Shown: positions 1-8,811 of the stretch, in pieces
How positions within the stretch are numbered: position 1 is the first letter of the stretch
How the letters are laid out: every line of letters starts with the position of its first letter
NCBI GenBank assembly: GCA_041906465.1
Contig: JAYRJE010000005.1
Coordinates: forward strand, 186,001 to 250,000
Length of the DNA: 64,000 nucleotides
Origin: Didemnitutus sp041906465
Lineage (GTDB): Bacteria; Verrucomicrobiota; Verrucomicrobiia; Opitutales; Opitutaceae
Reading direction: 5' to 3'
Made by a program: the position numbers and the translations under genes
Notes under the pieces: generated by a model
The model's database searches: none
What the model was told of the DNA's origin: nothing
The model's input: the letters and a program-made list of their open reading frames with translations, nothing else

Positions 1-1
1 A

Positions 2-928
2 AACCTCACGCTTGCCGAGCACAAACTCGGCGTCCGCCTCGTCACTCGCGACGATTGGCTGAAGATCGACGGCCCCGAAGCCGCCGTCGCGCGCACCGAG
101 GAATTTTTCGCGCGCCTCAACGAAGGCCGCGGACAGGGCATGGCGATGCGCTCCGCCGACTTCCGGCGCCTCCTCGAAACCTTCATCGCCGACGGCGGCC
201 CCGAGCGCCTGCGCGCGCTGTTCTCCGAGCCGCTCCAGATCGGCACGGCGAAGCGAACCATCGTGCCGAAGACGATCGGCCAAAAACTCTACCTGCAGGC
301 CATCCAAAAGAACCCGGTCGTCTTCGGCATCGGGCCCGCCGGCACGGGAAAGACTTATCTCGCGATGGCCGCCGCGATCACGGCGCTCATGAAAAACCAG
401 GTGCAGCGCGTCGTGCTCACCCGCCCCGCCGTCGAGGCGGGTGAGACGCTCGGCTTCCTGCCCGGCGACCTCCGCGAAAAAATTCTCCCCTACCTGCGAC
501 CGCTCTACGACGCGATGCACGACCTGCTCTCGCCCGAAGACGCGACGACGCTCGCCGAAAAAGGCATCATCGAGATCGCCCCGCTCGCCTACATGCGCGG
601 CCGCACGCTCGCCAACTCCTTCATCATTCTCGACGAGGCGCAAAACACCACGCCCGAGCAGATGATGATGTTCCTCACGCGCCTCGGCGACGAGTCGCGC
701 ATGGTCATCACCGGCGACGTGACGCAGATCGACCTCCCGCGCACCAAACCCTCCGGCCTGCTCCAAGCCCCGCGCATCCTCCGCAACATTGCGGGCATCG
801 AGATCCACCACTTCACCGCCACCGACGTCGTGCGTCATCCGCTCGTGCAAAAGATCATCGACGCCTACGAGCACGCCAAGGCCTCCGGCGAAGACGCCCA
901 ACGCCCCGGTCATCCGAGCGGGTCGTAG
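2..928 (+). CDS. phoH: PhoH-like ATPase, 5' end outside window
   Basis: PhoH-family P-loop ATPase, a predicted cytoplasmic RNA-linked NTPase of unsettled cellular role. The visible 308 residues begin inside the N-terminal region (the frame is open to base 2) and end at TAG 926-928. Walker A is GPAGTGKT about residue 114, and Walker B is FIILDEAQNTT near residue 205, followed by a sensor-like GDVTQIDLP. These are the hallmarks of the PhoH fold. ybeY lies two genes downstream, and phoH-ybeY proximity is common in bacteria and agrees with a role in rRNA or RNA metabolism. An internal ATG at 140 is not the true start, because homologous-looking sequence continues upstream of it. Confidence 0.93.
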   Translation, partial: NLTLAEHKLGVRLVTRDDWLKIDGPEAAVARTEEFFARLNEGRGQGMAMRSADFRRLLETFIADGGPERLRALFSEPLQIGTAKRTIVPKTIGQKLYLQAIQKNPVVFGIGPAGTGKTYLAMAAAITALMKNQVQRVVLTRPAVEAGETLGFLPGDLREKILPYLRPLYDAMHDLLSPEDATTLAEKGIIEIAPLAYMRGRTLANSFIILDEAQNTTPEQMMMFLTRLGDESRMVITGDVTQIDLPRTKPSGLLQAPRILRNIAGIEIHHFTATDVVRHPLVQKIIDAYEHAKASGEDAQRPGHPSGS

Positions 929-942
929 TCCAAGCGAAGCGA

Positions 943-1296
943 ATGAAACCACCGCTTTCGCTGCTGGCTTTCGGGCTTGTCACCCTGGCGCTCTGCAGCT
1001 CGTGCACTCGCGAGATGAGCGTGCGCGACGTCAGCCGCGACGAAACGCTCCTGCTCCACAAGCGGGGCCGTCAGGGACATATCCACACCCTCTCGATTGC
1101 GGCTGAGGGCTCAGTGTCCGGCCGCGGCGAGGTGCAGCTCCTCTTGGATGGAAAACCTTACCGGAGAGAGACGGTTCAAGGCCCCGTGCGCTTCGACTGG
1201 CAAGGAGACTGGTATTCCGACCAAGCCGAAGTCCGGTATTTCGCCGGCACCGTCTCGAGTGGAACACTCTCCTTCCGGTATGACTTCAAAGACTGA
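943..1296 (+). CDS. small predicted lipoprotein
   Basis: Unknown 117-residue protein. It starts with Lys, a hydrophobic stretch (LSLLAFGLVTLALCSSC) and a Cys at about residue 21 in a lipobox-like LCSSC, so it is probably exported and lipid-anchored. The mature part is mostly short beta-like segments with several glycines and charged residues. It lies 14 bp after phoH and just before ybeY, so the three may be co-transcribed. I recognise no family. The function is not inferable. Confidence 0.7.
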   Translation: MKPPLSLLAFGLVTLALCSSCTREMSVRDVSRDETLLLHKRGRQGHIHTLSIAAEGSVSGRGEVQLLLDGKPYRRETVQGPVRFDWQGDWYSDQAEVRYFAGTVSSGTLSFRYDFKD

Positions 1297-1300
1297 CTGC

Positions 1301-1858
1301 ATGCCCCGCCCGGTCGAAATCCAAAACCGCCACCCGCGCCTCCGCGCCCCTGCCACGCAGGTCCGCCGCGTGATCGCGCTTCTCGACGAGCATTTCCAGA
1401 TCCTCGCCCCAGATATCCCCACATTCTCGCAAGTCGCGCGCACTCGCCTCCGCGTGGGGCAATCCAAAATCCGAAATCCAAAATCGGAAATCCCCCGCGG
1501 CGGCTGCCCGCCCGGCGAGCTATCCCTCGTCTTCCTCACCGACGCCGCCCTTGCTCAGCTCCACGCGGATTTCATGGACGACCCGAGCACGACCGACGTG
1601 ATCACCTTCGAGGGTGACACCACCGCCGGCCTCGCGGGCGAGATCTGCGTGTCCGCCGACACCGCGCGCACCTATGCCCGGGAACACGGCCGCGATTTTG
1701 CGACCGAGCTCACCCTCTACGTCGTCCACGGCTGGCTGCACCTCGCCGGCTACGACGACCTGCAACCCGCCAAAAAGCGCCGCATGCGCGCCGCCGAAGC
1801 CCGCGCGCTGAAACTGCTCCGCGCCCACGCCGCGATCCCCGCCTTCGTCCTCCGTTGA
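1301..1858 (+). CDS. ybeY: endoribonuclease YbeY (rRNA maturation factor)
   Basis: YbeY is a zinc-dependent endoribonuclease that acts in 16S rRNA 3'-end maturation and ribosome quality control. The 185-residue product carries VVHGWLHLAGYDDL, matching the HxxxHxxxxxH metal site: His143 and His147 are present, but the third ligand position is Asp153 rather than His. The upstream TFEGD and AGEICVS strings also fit the family. An in-frame insert encoded by a simple repeat (1461-1494, peptide QSKIRNPKSEIP) interrupts the N-terminal half. An ATG at 1280 is also in frame and would overlap the preceding gene by 17 bp. ATG 1301 is chosen because it avoids the overlap. Confidence 0.88.
   Translation: MPRPVEIQNRHPRLRAPATQVRRVIALLDEHFQILAPDIPTFSQVARTRLRVGQSKIRNPKSEIPRGGCPPGELSLVFLTDAALAQLHADFMDDPSTTDVITFEGDTTAGLAGEICVSADTARTYAREHGRDFATELTLYVVHGWLHLAGYDDLQPAKKRRMRAAEARALKLLRAHAAIPAFVLR
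1461..1494. repeat. simple A-rich repeat inserted in ybeY
   Basis: About 34 bases built from a repeated ATCCAAAATC/ATCCGAAATC-like unit, strongly A-rich within a GC-rich gene. It is in frame and adds roughly a dozen residues (SKIRNPKSEI). Repeats that translate to similar peptides are familiar from other bacterial genomes, so this looks like a mobile or slippage-derived insertion and not ancestral coding sequence. Confidence 0.65.
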
Positions 1859-2072
1859 CCGACTCCGTGTCCCGGCGGGATGCCCCCAAGCGGTCGCCGT
1901 CGAACCAACCGCGAACTCCCCTGCGCTGCTTCGCACGAGTCACGTTTGCGTAATACGCCCAAAGCCCCTCCCCCATGACGCGGGCGCTGCGGGATGCGTC
2001 CGGCGACTCCTCCTCCGCGCTGATTTCCCTTTGCCTCCGCCGCGGTTTGCGTGAGGAATGAGGCGTCACCTC

Positions 2073-2747
2073 ATGGCCGAAACCCGCCTCACTTCACTCC
2101 GCAACGCCTTCCTCACGGGCCTCGTGCTCGTCGCGCCGTTCGTGGTGACCGTCTGGGCGCTGCGCCTCATCATCAGCTTCGTTGGCGGTTCGATCACGCC
2201 GCTGTTTCAGCCCTATCTCCCCGACGCGCTCAATCACCTCCCCGCCGTCGTCTGGGACGTCGCGACCACGATCATCGTGCTCAGCCTGATCGCGGCCCTC
2301 GGTTATCTGTCGCGACTCCTGCTCGGCCAATGGGTCGGCGCGATGACCGAACGCTTCATCCAAAGCATCCCCGGCATCGGCAGCTTCTACAACAGCGTCA
2401 AACAATTCATCGACACCTTCGGCGCCAAGGATCGCGCACAGTTCAGCAAGGTCGTCCTCGTGCAATTTCCCCGCGCCGGCGCCTACACGATCGGCTTCGT
2501 CACGAACACCAACCGCGGCGAACCCCATCACCACCTGCAAGGCGATCACTGGGCCGTCTTCGTGCCGACCTGCCCGAGTCCCGTGAATGGTTTCTTCATG
2601 TATCTCCCGGCCGCCGAGCTCATCGAACTCGATATGTCCGTCGGCGACGGCATGAAAATCGTGATCTCCTGCGGCGCCGTCCTCCCGAACTGGAGCGACC
2701 CCGCCGCCGCCAAAGCCGCGCTGAAAACCTGGGCCGCCGGCACCTGA
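2073..2747 (+). CDS. DUF502 family membrane protein
   Basis: A 224-residue inner-membrane protein of the DUF502 family (function unknown). Two strong membrane segments are visible, about residues 12-34 (LVLVAPFVVTVWAL) and 60-83 (IIVLSLIAALGYL). They are followed by the typical soluble part with IPGIGSFYNSVKQ, VLVQFPRAG, IGFVTN and VFVPTCPSPVNGFF. An ATG at 2058 is in frame, but its GAGG-like box touches the start, whereas ATG 2073 has GAGG at a good distance, so 2073 is preferred. The 214 bases before it hold no gene that I can see. The RecO-like gene follows 91 bp downstream. Confidence 0.85.
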   Translation: MAETRLTSLRNAFLTGLVLVAPFVVTVWALRLIISFVGGSITPLFQPYLPDALNHLPAVVWDVATTIIVLSLIAALGYLSRLLLGQWVGAMTERFIQSIPGIGSFYNSVKQFIDTFGAKDRAQFSKVVLVQFPRAGAYTIGFVTNTNRGEPHHHLQGDHWAVFVPTCPSPVNGFFMYLPAAELIELDMSVGDGMKIVISCGAVLPNWSDPAAAKAALKTWAAGT

Positions 2748-2838
2748 TCTTCCCGCCATCGCGCCTTCCGCGCGTTAGCTCTCGGGGCCCCCACGCCCCG
2801 CCGCTCCGTCCTCAGCCCTCCGCTCACCGTCCTCCGAA

Positions 2839-3483
2839 ATGCCCGGCCAGCAACTCACGACCGTCGCCTTTATTCTGGGCCGACAGACGTCGGGCTCGGA
2901 CAACTTCGAGCAACTCTCCGCGTTCAGCGACGAACACGGCGCCCTCCTCTGTCTCGCCCGCCTGCCGAAGACTGCCCCCGCGGCCCGCCGCAGCTCCCCG
3001 ACATCGAGCGAGAGCCGCCTCGACCTCTTCGACGAAGCGGAACTCACCCTCGAGTCGTCTTCTCAAGGCCGCACATGGTTCATCAAGGAGCACCGCCATC
3101 TTCACCGCTTCCCGGGCATTGGCCGCAGCTACGAAGCCCTCCGCGCCGCCGCCGCCCTCGCCAGCCTCGTGAGCCGCAATCCGATTCCCGACGAGTCGCG
3201 CACTCCCGTCGTCGCGCTTTTGCGCCAGAGTCTCGGAGCCCTCGAATCCGGCGCACGCCCCGATCTCGTCTGGCTGAAATCGCTCTTTATCTTTCTCCGC
3301 AACGAAGGCTATCCGGTGAAACAGCAGTGGTGGCAACAGCTCGGCTCGGTCGAGCGCGACGCCGCCGCGCAAATTCTCAATCATCCGATCGCCGGCCAAG
3401 ACCCCGCCGACGACGATGTCGCGCGCCTCACCCAGCGCCTGCAGGACTGGCTCGCCGCCGAAACCGAGATTCGCCTCAAATGA
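2839..3483 (+). CDS. RecO-like DNA repair protein (tentative)
   Basis: A 214-residue protein whose N-terminus (TTVAFILGRQTSGSDN, then LSAFSDEHGALLCLAR) resembles the OB-fold of RecO, which loads RecA by displacing single-strand binding protein in the RecFOR pathway. The rest is helix-rich and ends with a charged helix. I see no zinc-binding cysteines, which many RecO proteins have, and it is slightly short for the family. The neighbour is a nuclease-helicase fusion, so the context supports DNA repair. The name is a remote-similarity call. Confidence 0.55.
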   Translation: MPGQQLTTVAFILGRQTSGSDNFEQLSAFSDEHGALLCLARLPKTAPAARRSSPTSSESRLDLFDEAELTLESSSQGRTWFIKEHRHLHRFPGIGRSYEALRAAAALASLVSRNPIPDESRTPVVALLRQSLGALESGARPDLVWLKSLFIFLRNEGYPVKQQWWQQLGSVERDAAAQILNHPIAGQDPADDDVARLTQRLQDWLAAETEIRLK

Positions 3484-3498
3484 GTTAGGCTCCTGGCC

Positions 3499-3530
3499 GG
3501 TAGGGCGAGGCGTCCCCGCCGAGCCGCCGC
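3499..3530. repeat. half copy of the GGTAGGGCG palindrome family
   Basis: Starts GGTAGGGCGAGGCGTCCCCG and runs on into GAGCCG. It matches the left arm of the palindromes at 25733 and 55693 with a few substitutions. The right arm is missing or decayed, so this is a degenerate element between the RecO-like and helicase genes. The rest of the gap (3531-3591) shows nothing clear. Confidence 0.55.
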
Positions 3531-3591
3531 GTGTGCGCCGCACTCCTCGCTTGCCCCGCATCGCGAAGCGGAGAATTCATCTCGTTCCTCG

Positions 3592-5967
3592 ATGCAATTC
3601 TCCCTCGCCAACCGGACCGCCAGCCTGAGCGTGGGAGAATTTTCCGACTTTTCCCTCGGCCCGCGCGAATCCGGCGGCGGCTCCGCCGGCCTCTGGCGCG
3701 CGCAACTCGGCCAACACTGGCACGACGAACTCCGCGCCCAAACCGAACGCGCCAATCAGGTGGAAGGGGCTTTGCGCCCCGACGTTGGATTCGAGCTTCC
3801 CATCGAAGGTCGCCTCGTCCATCGCGGCTGGACCCTCTCGCTCGGTGGCCGCATCGACCAACTCGTCGGCTCCACGCTGCGCGAAATCAAAACCGTCACG
3901 CGCCCGCTCCCCGCCGACGAAACCGAACTGCGCGCCGACTACGGCCCGTATTTTCTTCAGCTGGCCACCTACGTCGTCCTGGCCCGCAACACCAACCTGC
4001 TTGGCGGGCGGCGCTCCGTCGTCGCCGAAAATCCCGCCGCACTCCGTGCCGAACTCATCTTCGTCGAAGCCGCCTCCGGACTCTCGCAAACGCTCACGCT
4101 CACCGCGTTCGACGAAGCGCTCGTTCATCATCAGCTCGACGCCGTTGTCGAATTCCTCGAGCTGCAACTCCGCGCCGCCGAGCGCCGCCATCGCCTCCAG
4201 TTTCACTCGCCGTTCCCGTCGCTCCGCCCCGGCCAGGAGACAATTCACGCCGACCTTGGCGCCTCGTTCACTCGCGCCCCCGTCGTCCTGCTCGAAGCGC
4301 CGACGGGCTACGGCAAGACCGGCTGCGCGCTGGAGTTTGCCTTGGGCAAGTTGAAAGCCGGCCGCTACGACCGCCTCATCTGGCTCACCGGCAAGTCCAC
4401 CGGCCAGCTGCAGGTCATCGAAACACTGCGCCGTATGACCGCCGCGGCTGGCGACCTCGCCTTCTGGCAGGTGCGCAACAAGGGCGAGCATTGCGTCAAC
4501 GTCGAGTTTCACTGTGTGCGCGATAACTGCACCTTCCTCGCCGGCGCCGAGGAGCGCTGGCCGGCCAGCGGACTGGCGCGCTTCTACCGCGATCCCACGC
4601 AGACGCACGACCTGCCCGCGCTCCGCACCGCCGGCCGCGAGGCGCTGATCTGCCCCTACGAGATCACGCGCACCGCCCTCGCGTTTAACGACGTCTGGAT
4701 CGGTGACTACAACTACGTCTTCGCGCCGGACAATCGCGGGCTCTTCTTCGATCAACCCGGCTTCAACGCCGCGCGCACGCTCCTCGTCATCGACGAGGCG
4801 CACAACCTGCCCTCGCGCGTCGCCGACGCCTACTCGCACACCGCGCACGACGGCGACGTCCGCGCGCTCCTCGCCGAACTCGATCACCAGCGCGCCCCCA
4901 CGCCACTCGTGCTCGCCGTCGAAACCTGGGCGCGCACGCTTGCGAGCATCTCGCCCTGCGAAATCCTCGACGGCGCTCTTGAAGCCGACGTGCGCGACGC
5001 GCTCGCCCGCCTCGCCGAACTCGTCACCACGCTGCCGCTCGACTACGCCGCGTTAGGGCCGCACCACAGTGAAACACTGTGGCAGTTCGCCAAGCTCCAC
5101 GACTTCCTCGACGACACGCGCCTGCATCGCCTGCTCTGGTCGCGCCGCGAGGGTGAACTGGAATTCACCTGCGTCGACGCCAGTGCCGCGATCGGCGAAT
5201 CGCTCGGCGCCTTCGGCGGCGCGCTGCTGATGTCCGCCACGCTCGCGCCGTTCGACCAATTTGCGGCGTCATGCGGCCTGCCGGCCGACGGCTTCGCCGC
5301 ACTCCGCGCGCCCGCACCGTGGCGCCACGGCGCCTACGACGTCGCCGTCGATTTGCGCGTGGCCACGACACTGCGCGAACGCACCGCCAACTACCGCACC
5401 ACCGCTGCGACGATCGAGCAGCTCTTCGGCGCCGCCGGTCGCGCCGTGGTCGTGTTTTTCCCGTCCTACGCCTACGCCGAAGCGATCCAGCGCACGCTCG
5501 AGCAAATCGGCTCCGTGGTGCGCGTGTCGTTGCAACCCAAGCTGCCCGACCTCGCCGCGCAAGCCGCCTGGGTCGAGGAAAACCTCGCCTTCGCCGACGC
5601 GCTCTTCCTCGTGCTCGGCAGCAGCTTTGCGGAGAGCATCGACCTGCTCGGCGGACGCGTGTCGCACGCGATGGTCGTCGGCCCGGCGTTGCCGGAAGTG
5701 AACGCCGTGCAACGCGCGCGCCTCGATGCCTTCAGCGCGCTCGGCCGCGATGCGGCGTTTCGTCGCGTCTACCAGATTCCCGGCCTGCAGAAAGTGAACC
5801 AGGCGCTCGGCCGCCTCGTGCGCGGCCCTGGCCACCGCGCGAAAGTGCTGCTGCACTGCAAACGCTTCGCCGAGCCCAGCTACGCCGCACTGCTCGATCC
5901 GGAGTGCCAGCTGTATCGCGAACTCTTCACCGCCGCCGACCTCGAAGCGTGGCTGGCGAATCGCTGA
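3592..5967 (+). CDS. XPD/DinG-type helicase with N-terminal PD-(D/E)XK nuclease-like domain
   Basis: A 791-residue superfamily 2 helicase of the Rad3/XPD/DinG group, expected to unwind DNA 5' to 3' during repair. Walker A is EAPTGYGKT (residues 235-243) and the DEAH box is at 401-404. Four cysteines (301, 308, 313, 354) between them fit the 4Fe-4S cluster that defines this group. The C-terminal motor half has GALLMSATLAPF, VVVFFPSYA, LFLVLGSSFAESIDL and QALGRLVRG. Ahead of the motor, GGRIDQL followed by LREIKT (about residues 85-102) has the D...ExK layout of a Cas4/RecB-like PD-(D/E)XK nuclease. The fusion would make one protein with nuclease and helicase activity. Confidence 0.85.
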   Translation: MQFSLANRTASLSVGEFSDFSLGPRESGGGSAGLWRAQLGQHWHDELRAQTERANQVEGALRPDVGFELPIEGRLVHRGWTLSLGGRIDQLVGSTLREIKTVTRPLPADETELRADYGPYFLQLATYVVLARNTNLLGGRRSVVAENPAALRAELIFVEAASGLSQTLTLTAFDEALVHHQLDAVVEFLELQLRAAERRHRLQFHSPFPSLRPGQETIHADLGASFTRAPVVLLEAPTGYGKTGCALEFALGKLKAGRYDRLIWLTGKSTGQLQVIETLRRMTAAAGDLAFWQVRNKGEHCVNVEFHCVRDNCTFLAGAEERWPASGLARFYRDPTQTHDLPALRTAGREALICPYEITRTALAFNDVWIGDYNYVFAPDNRGLFFDQPGFNAARTLLVIDEAHNLPSRVADAYSHTAHDGDVRALLAELDHQRAPTPLVLAVETWARTLASISPCEILDGALEADVRDALARLAELVTTLPLDYAALGPHHSETLWQFAKLHDFLDDTRLHRLLWSRREGELEFTCVDASAAIGESLGAFGGALLMSATLAPFDQFAASCGLPADGFAALRAPAPWRHGAYDVAVDLRVATTLRERTANYRTTAATIEQLFGAAGRAVVVFFPSYAYAEAIQRTLEQIGSVVRVSLQPKLPDLAAQAAWVEENLAFADALFLVLGSSFAESIDLLGGRVSHAMVVGPALPEVNAVQRARLDAFSALGRDAAFRRVYQIPGLQKVNQALGRLVRGPGHRAKVLLHCKRFAEPSYAALLDPECQLYRELFTAADLEAWLANR

Positions 5968-6088
5968 GTCGGCGCAAGTGGGCCGGGCCCACCCAATGAG
6001 CCCGACCCACCCTCTACACGAGGATGTGCGTTGAGCGCTGCATCATCCAAGATCGGAAAGCCGCACCGGTCCTGCCGCTGAGTAGGTG

Positions 6089-6111
6089 GTCGCCGCTGTC
6101 CCAGCGGCGAC
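6089..6111. terminator. hairpin between convergent genes
   Basis: Perfect 9-bp inverted repeat GTCGCCGCT / AGCGGCGAC around a 5-base loop, in the 183-bp gap between two genes that end facing each other. There is no T-run, so it may be a repeat palindrome that also serves as a boundary. The rest of 5968-6150 shows no gene. Confidence 0.45.
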
Positions 6112-6150
6112 AAGCCGAGCGCACCGGCAACAACTCGAAAGCCATTCTTG

Positions 6151-7887
6151 TCACTTCGCCGCCGCACCCCACGGCACATTATCGCGCTGCGCCCTGCGTC
6201 GCACTAACCCGGCCTCATCGATCGTGAGCGCGGCCAGCGTCAAGCCGTCCTCGATGCCCGGGATGGCCACCCATCGACCGTCGCGCAAAATCCGCGGCAA
6301 GCGATCACTAATGCCAAACTGCGCCGTGCCGAACAACAGCGGTAGAATCGGCATTCTTGAGCGCTTCGTCGACAACGTGCTCACATAGCCGATCGCCCGA
6401 TTCACTACGCAATAGTGCGGCTGGCGGCGCGGCGCGGTCATCGACGAGGCAATCGTCACCTCAAGCGTGCTCCGATCCGGACGATGTTCGACGGCGTGAT
6501 CGATCACGCGCGCGCGGAATCCGTCGACTCGCCCGGAACCGGGTTCAGTCAACAGAAACTCACCCCGCGGGTTCAGCCGCGAAAATTTGACGTCTGCCAG
6601 CACATCCACGCTAGCGGCGCCCGTCATCAGTTGTGTCGCGAGCCAATCGGGCACGAGCAGCCGCGCGGTCAGCGTGGGCACCTCGGGACCGTCCTCCACG
6701 AGGCCGCTCATTTGCGCCTCGACTTGCGCGGCGGTGAGCTTGCCCTCGATGCGCCGCTGCTGAATTTCATCCAGGGACAGCTGCATTCCCGCTCTGACTT
6801 TTTTGGCGATCGTCGCGCGGGTCTCTGCGTCGCCGGCAAACGTGAAGGGGCGCACACCGAGCGCCGCGCGGACATCTTCTTCGAACCCGCCCTGCGCAGC
6901 CGTCAGCAGGCGTTCTGCCTCATGGCGTTGGCCGTCTGCCGCAGTGAAGATGAAGCGCCCATACGAAACGCTCAGCCGCAGGTGCGGCGGCAGGTTTCGC
7001 ACGTTGCACACCACCTCGATCCAACGTTTTCCGACCGGCGTCTTCTGCGTTCTTTGGTAGCTTGTCGGCTGGTCCGGCTGCACGCGTGCAATGGTCAGCT
7101 CCACCGCCTGCGCCTCGGCCAGTTCCTCCGGCGCGCTCCGCCAGCCAGAGCCAATCTCGAAGGGAAATTGATTCCAGGCCCCCACACCGAGCACGACGCC
7201 GGTGATCAACCACGTCGCGCCGAGCCAAACGCGTCGCCGCGTGTATTGCAGCCAGATCGCACCGATCACGGCGATTCCAACGACCGTCAGAGCAACACCC
7301 CCACGCGTTACCGCCAGCGCACGTGTTTCCGGATAGGCCGTGAACAGTTTGGGCACCACCGGTGTCAGCACCACCGCGGCCACGACGCTGCCCAACAGCA
7401 CCATCAGAAACCGACTGCCGCGATTGGATAGGACACCGAGCGCGAGGGCCGCCACCACCAGCGGAATCTGCACGCTGAGAAAAATGATCGTCTGCTGTCC
7501 CAGTTCTCTTCCCGCCAGTCCGCACGCGAGCCAGCTCGGGGCCGCTACAACGAGCGGCACCACCACGAACAGCAGCGTGACGCCGAGCACCTTCGCTCCG
7601 AGCAAGCGCCGCCCGCTCAGCGGACGCGTGACCCAGAACTGCGTCGAGCCGACCACCGGATCTTCGAGCACCCAACTGCCCACGAGCAGAAAGGCCACCG
7701 CACTCTTCATCATGCTCAGCGCCACGTCGCCGATTTGCAGACGTTCGAACCACTGCGCATCGACCGACCAATCGGAAAACCCGAGCACGAGCATCGCCTG
7801 CTTCGCGAGCAGCAGGCAGAGCCACAACCCATACGGCAGCCGATGCCGCCGCAGATCTTTCGCAATGATGTGCCACACGAGTTTCAT
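6151..7887 (-). CDS. ABC-2 type transporter permease with large soluble part
   Basis: A 578-residue membrane protein, the permease partner of the ATPase just upstream. The first 290 residues hold about six membrane segments (for example FLLVGSWVL, VTLLFVVVPLVV, VVAALALGVL, VGIAVIGAIWL). The remaining half is soluble and hydrophilic, ending ...RDNVPWGAAAK. The start ATG at 7885-7887 overlaps the stop of the ATPase gene (shared bases 7885-7886), so translation is probably coupled. The substrate is unknown. Permeases that follow a YtrA-type regulator are often linked to envelope stress or antibiotic response. Confidence 0.82.
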   Translation of the reverse strand: MKLVWHIIAKDLRRHRLPYGLWLCLLLAKQAMLVLGFSDWSVDAQWFERLQIGDVALSMMKSAVAFLLVGSWVLEDPVVGSTQFWVTRPLSGRRLLGAKVLGVTLLFVVVPLVVAAPSWLACGLAGRELGQQTIIFLSVQIPLVVAALALGVLSNRGSRFLMVLLGSVVAAVVLTPVVPKLFTAYPETRALAVTRGGVALTVVGIAVIGAIWLQYTRRRVWLGATWLITGVVLGVGAWNQFPFEIGSGWRSAPEELAEAQAVELTIARVQPDQPTSYQRTQKTPVGKRWIEVVCNVRNLPPHLRLSVSYGRFIFTAADGQRHEAERLLTAAQGGFEEDVRAALGVRPFTFAGDAETRATIAKKVRAGMQLSLDEIQQRRIEGKLTAAQVEAQMSGLVEDGPEVPTLTARLLVPDWLATQLMTGAASVDVLADVKFSRLNPRGEFLLTEPGSGRVDGFRARVIDHAVEHRPDRSTLEVTIASSMTAPRRQPHYCVVNRAIGYVSTLSTKRSRMPILPLLFGTAQFGISDRLPRILRDGRWVAIPGIEDGLTLAALTIDEAGLVRRRAQRDNVPWGAAAK

Positions 7888-8804
7888 GCCGCCGCTCCTT
7901 TCACGCTCCGCCGGCCGGCCCGCGCCAAGCTGATGAAAATTTCCCGCAGCGTCATCGGCCGCGCCCGCACCTGCGCCGCCGGGAAGCGCTCGCGGCACGC
8001 CGCCTCGGTGCGCACTGCGTCGAACGCACTGTCGACGAACTGCGCGCGCGTCCCTTCGTGCGCCCACTCCCACCACGTCGGCAGCGGCGCGCTCGCCGCG
8101 GCGGGCGCGAGCGCGCCGTCGAGTTGCACCTCCACGCGGCGGAATCGCGCCGCCAACTCGTCCGTCGTTTCCTGCAACACGAGACGGCCGGCATCGATCA
8201 TCACCGCGCGATCGACGAGCTTTTCCACGTCGTCGATATCGTGCGACGAGACCAGCATCGTCCAATCCCCCAGTCGGGCGGCTTCGATCAGGCCCGCGAC
8301 AAACTCATGCCGTGCCAACGGATCGAGCCCGCTGAACGGCTCGTCGAGCAGCAGCAGTTTCGGTCGGTAAGCGAGCGACGAGAGCAACACGGCCTTCATG
8401 AGCATGCCGCGCGAGAGCTGGGAGAGCTTGCGATCCCACGGTAGATCGAAATCGACGAGCAGTTTGGCTTCCAACTCCCGATCCCACGTCGGATAAAACG
8501 GCCGGCAGTAATCGAGCAGCTGCCGCACGGTCATCCACAGTGGCTGCTGCTGGTTTTCCGAGACGTAGCCGATCTGCTGCAGTTCGCGCTCGCCCAACCG
8601 CCCGGCCTCGACGCCAAGCACGCGCGCCGCGCCCGCCGTGGGCGCAAGGAGGTTCATGAGCATCTTCAGCGTCGTCGTCTTGCCGGAGCCGTTGGGCCCG
8701 AGCAGCGCGCTGACACTGCCCTCCGGCACGTGAAAGCTCAGGTCGTGCACCGCCTCGTGGCGCCAGTAGCGGCGCGTCAGGCCTTCGGTCTCGATGGGGT
8801 TCAT
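7884..8804 (-). CDS. ABC transporter ATP-binding protein
   Basis: A 306-residue ABC ATPase. Walker A is GPNGSGKT (residues 36-43), Walker B with its following motif is LLLLDEPFSGLDP, and the H-loop is SSHDID. The signature is LSRGM rather than the usual LSGGQ, a deviation seen in some exporter ATPases. The C-terminal 90 residues form an extra domain. ATG 8804 is chosen because the protein then begins at the usual distance from Walker A; an in-frame ATG further upstream lies inside the regulator gene. It is 7 bp downstream of the GntR gene and overlaps the permease gene, making a tight operon. Confidence 0.92.
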   Translation of the reverse strand: MNPIETEGLTRRYWRHEAVHDLSFHVPEGSVSALLGPNGSGKTTTLKMLMNLLAPTAGAARVLGVEAGRLGERELQQIGYVSENQQQPLWMTVRQLLDYCRPFYPTWDRELEAKLLVDFDLPWDRKLSQLSRGMLMKAVLLSSLAYRPKLLLLDEPFSGLDPLARHEFVAGLIEAARLGDWTMLVSSHDIDDVEKLVDRAVMIDAGRLVLQETTDELAARFRRVEVQLDGALAPAAASAPLPTWWEWAHEGTRAQFVDSAFDAVRTEAACRERFPAAQVRARPMTLREIFISLARAGRRSVKGAAA

Positions 8805-8811
8805 GGGAAAA

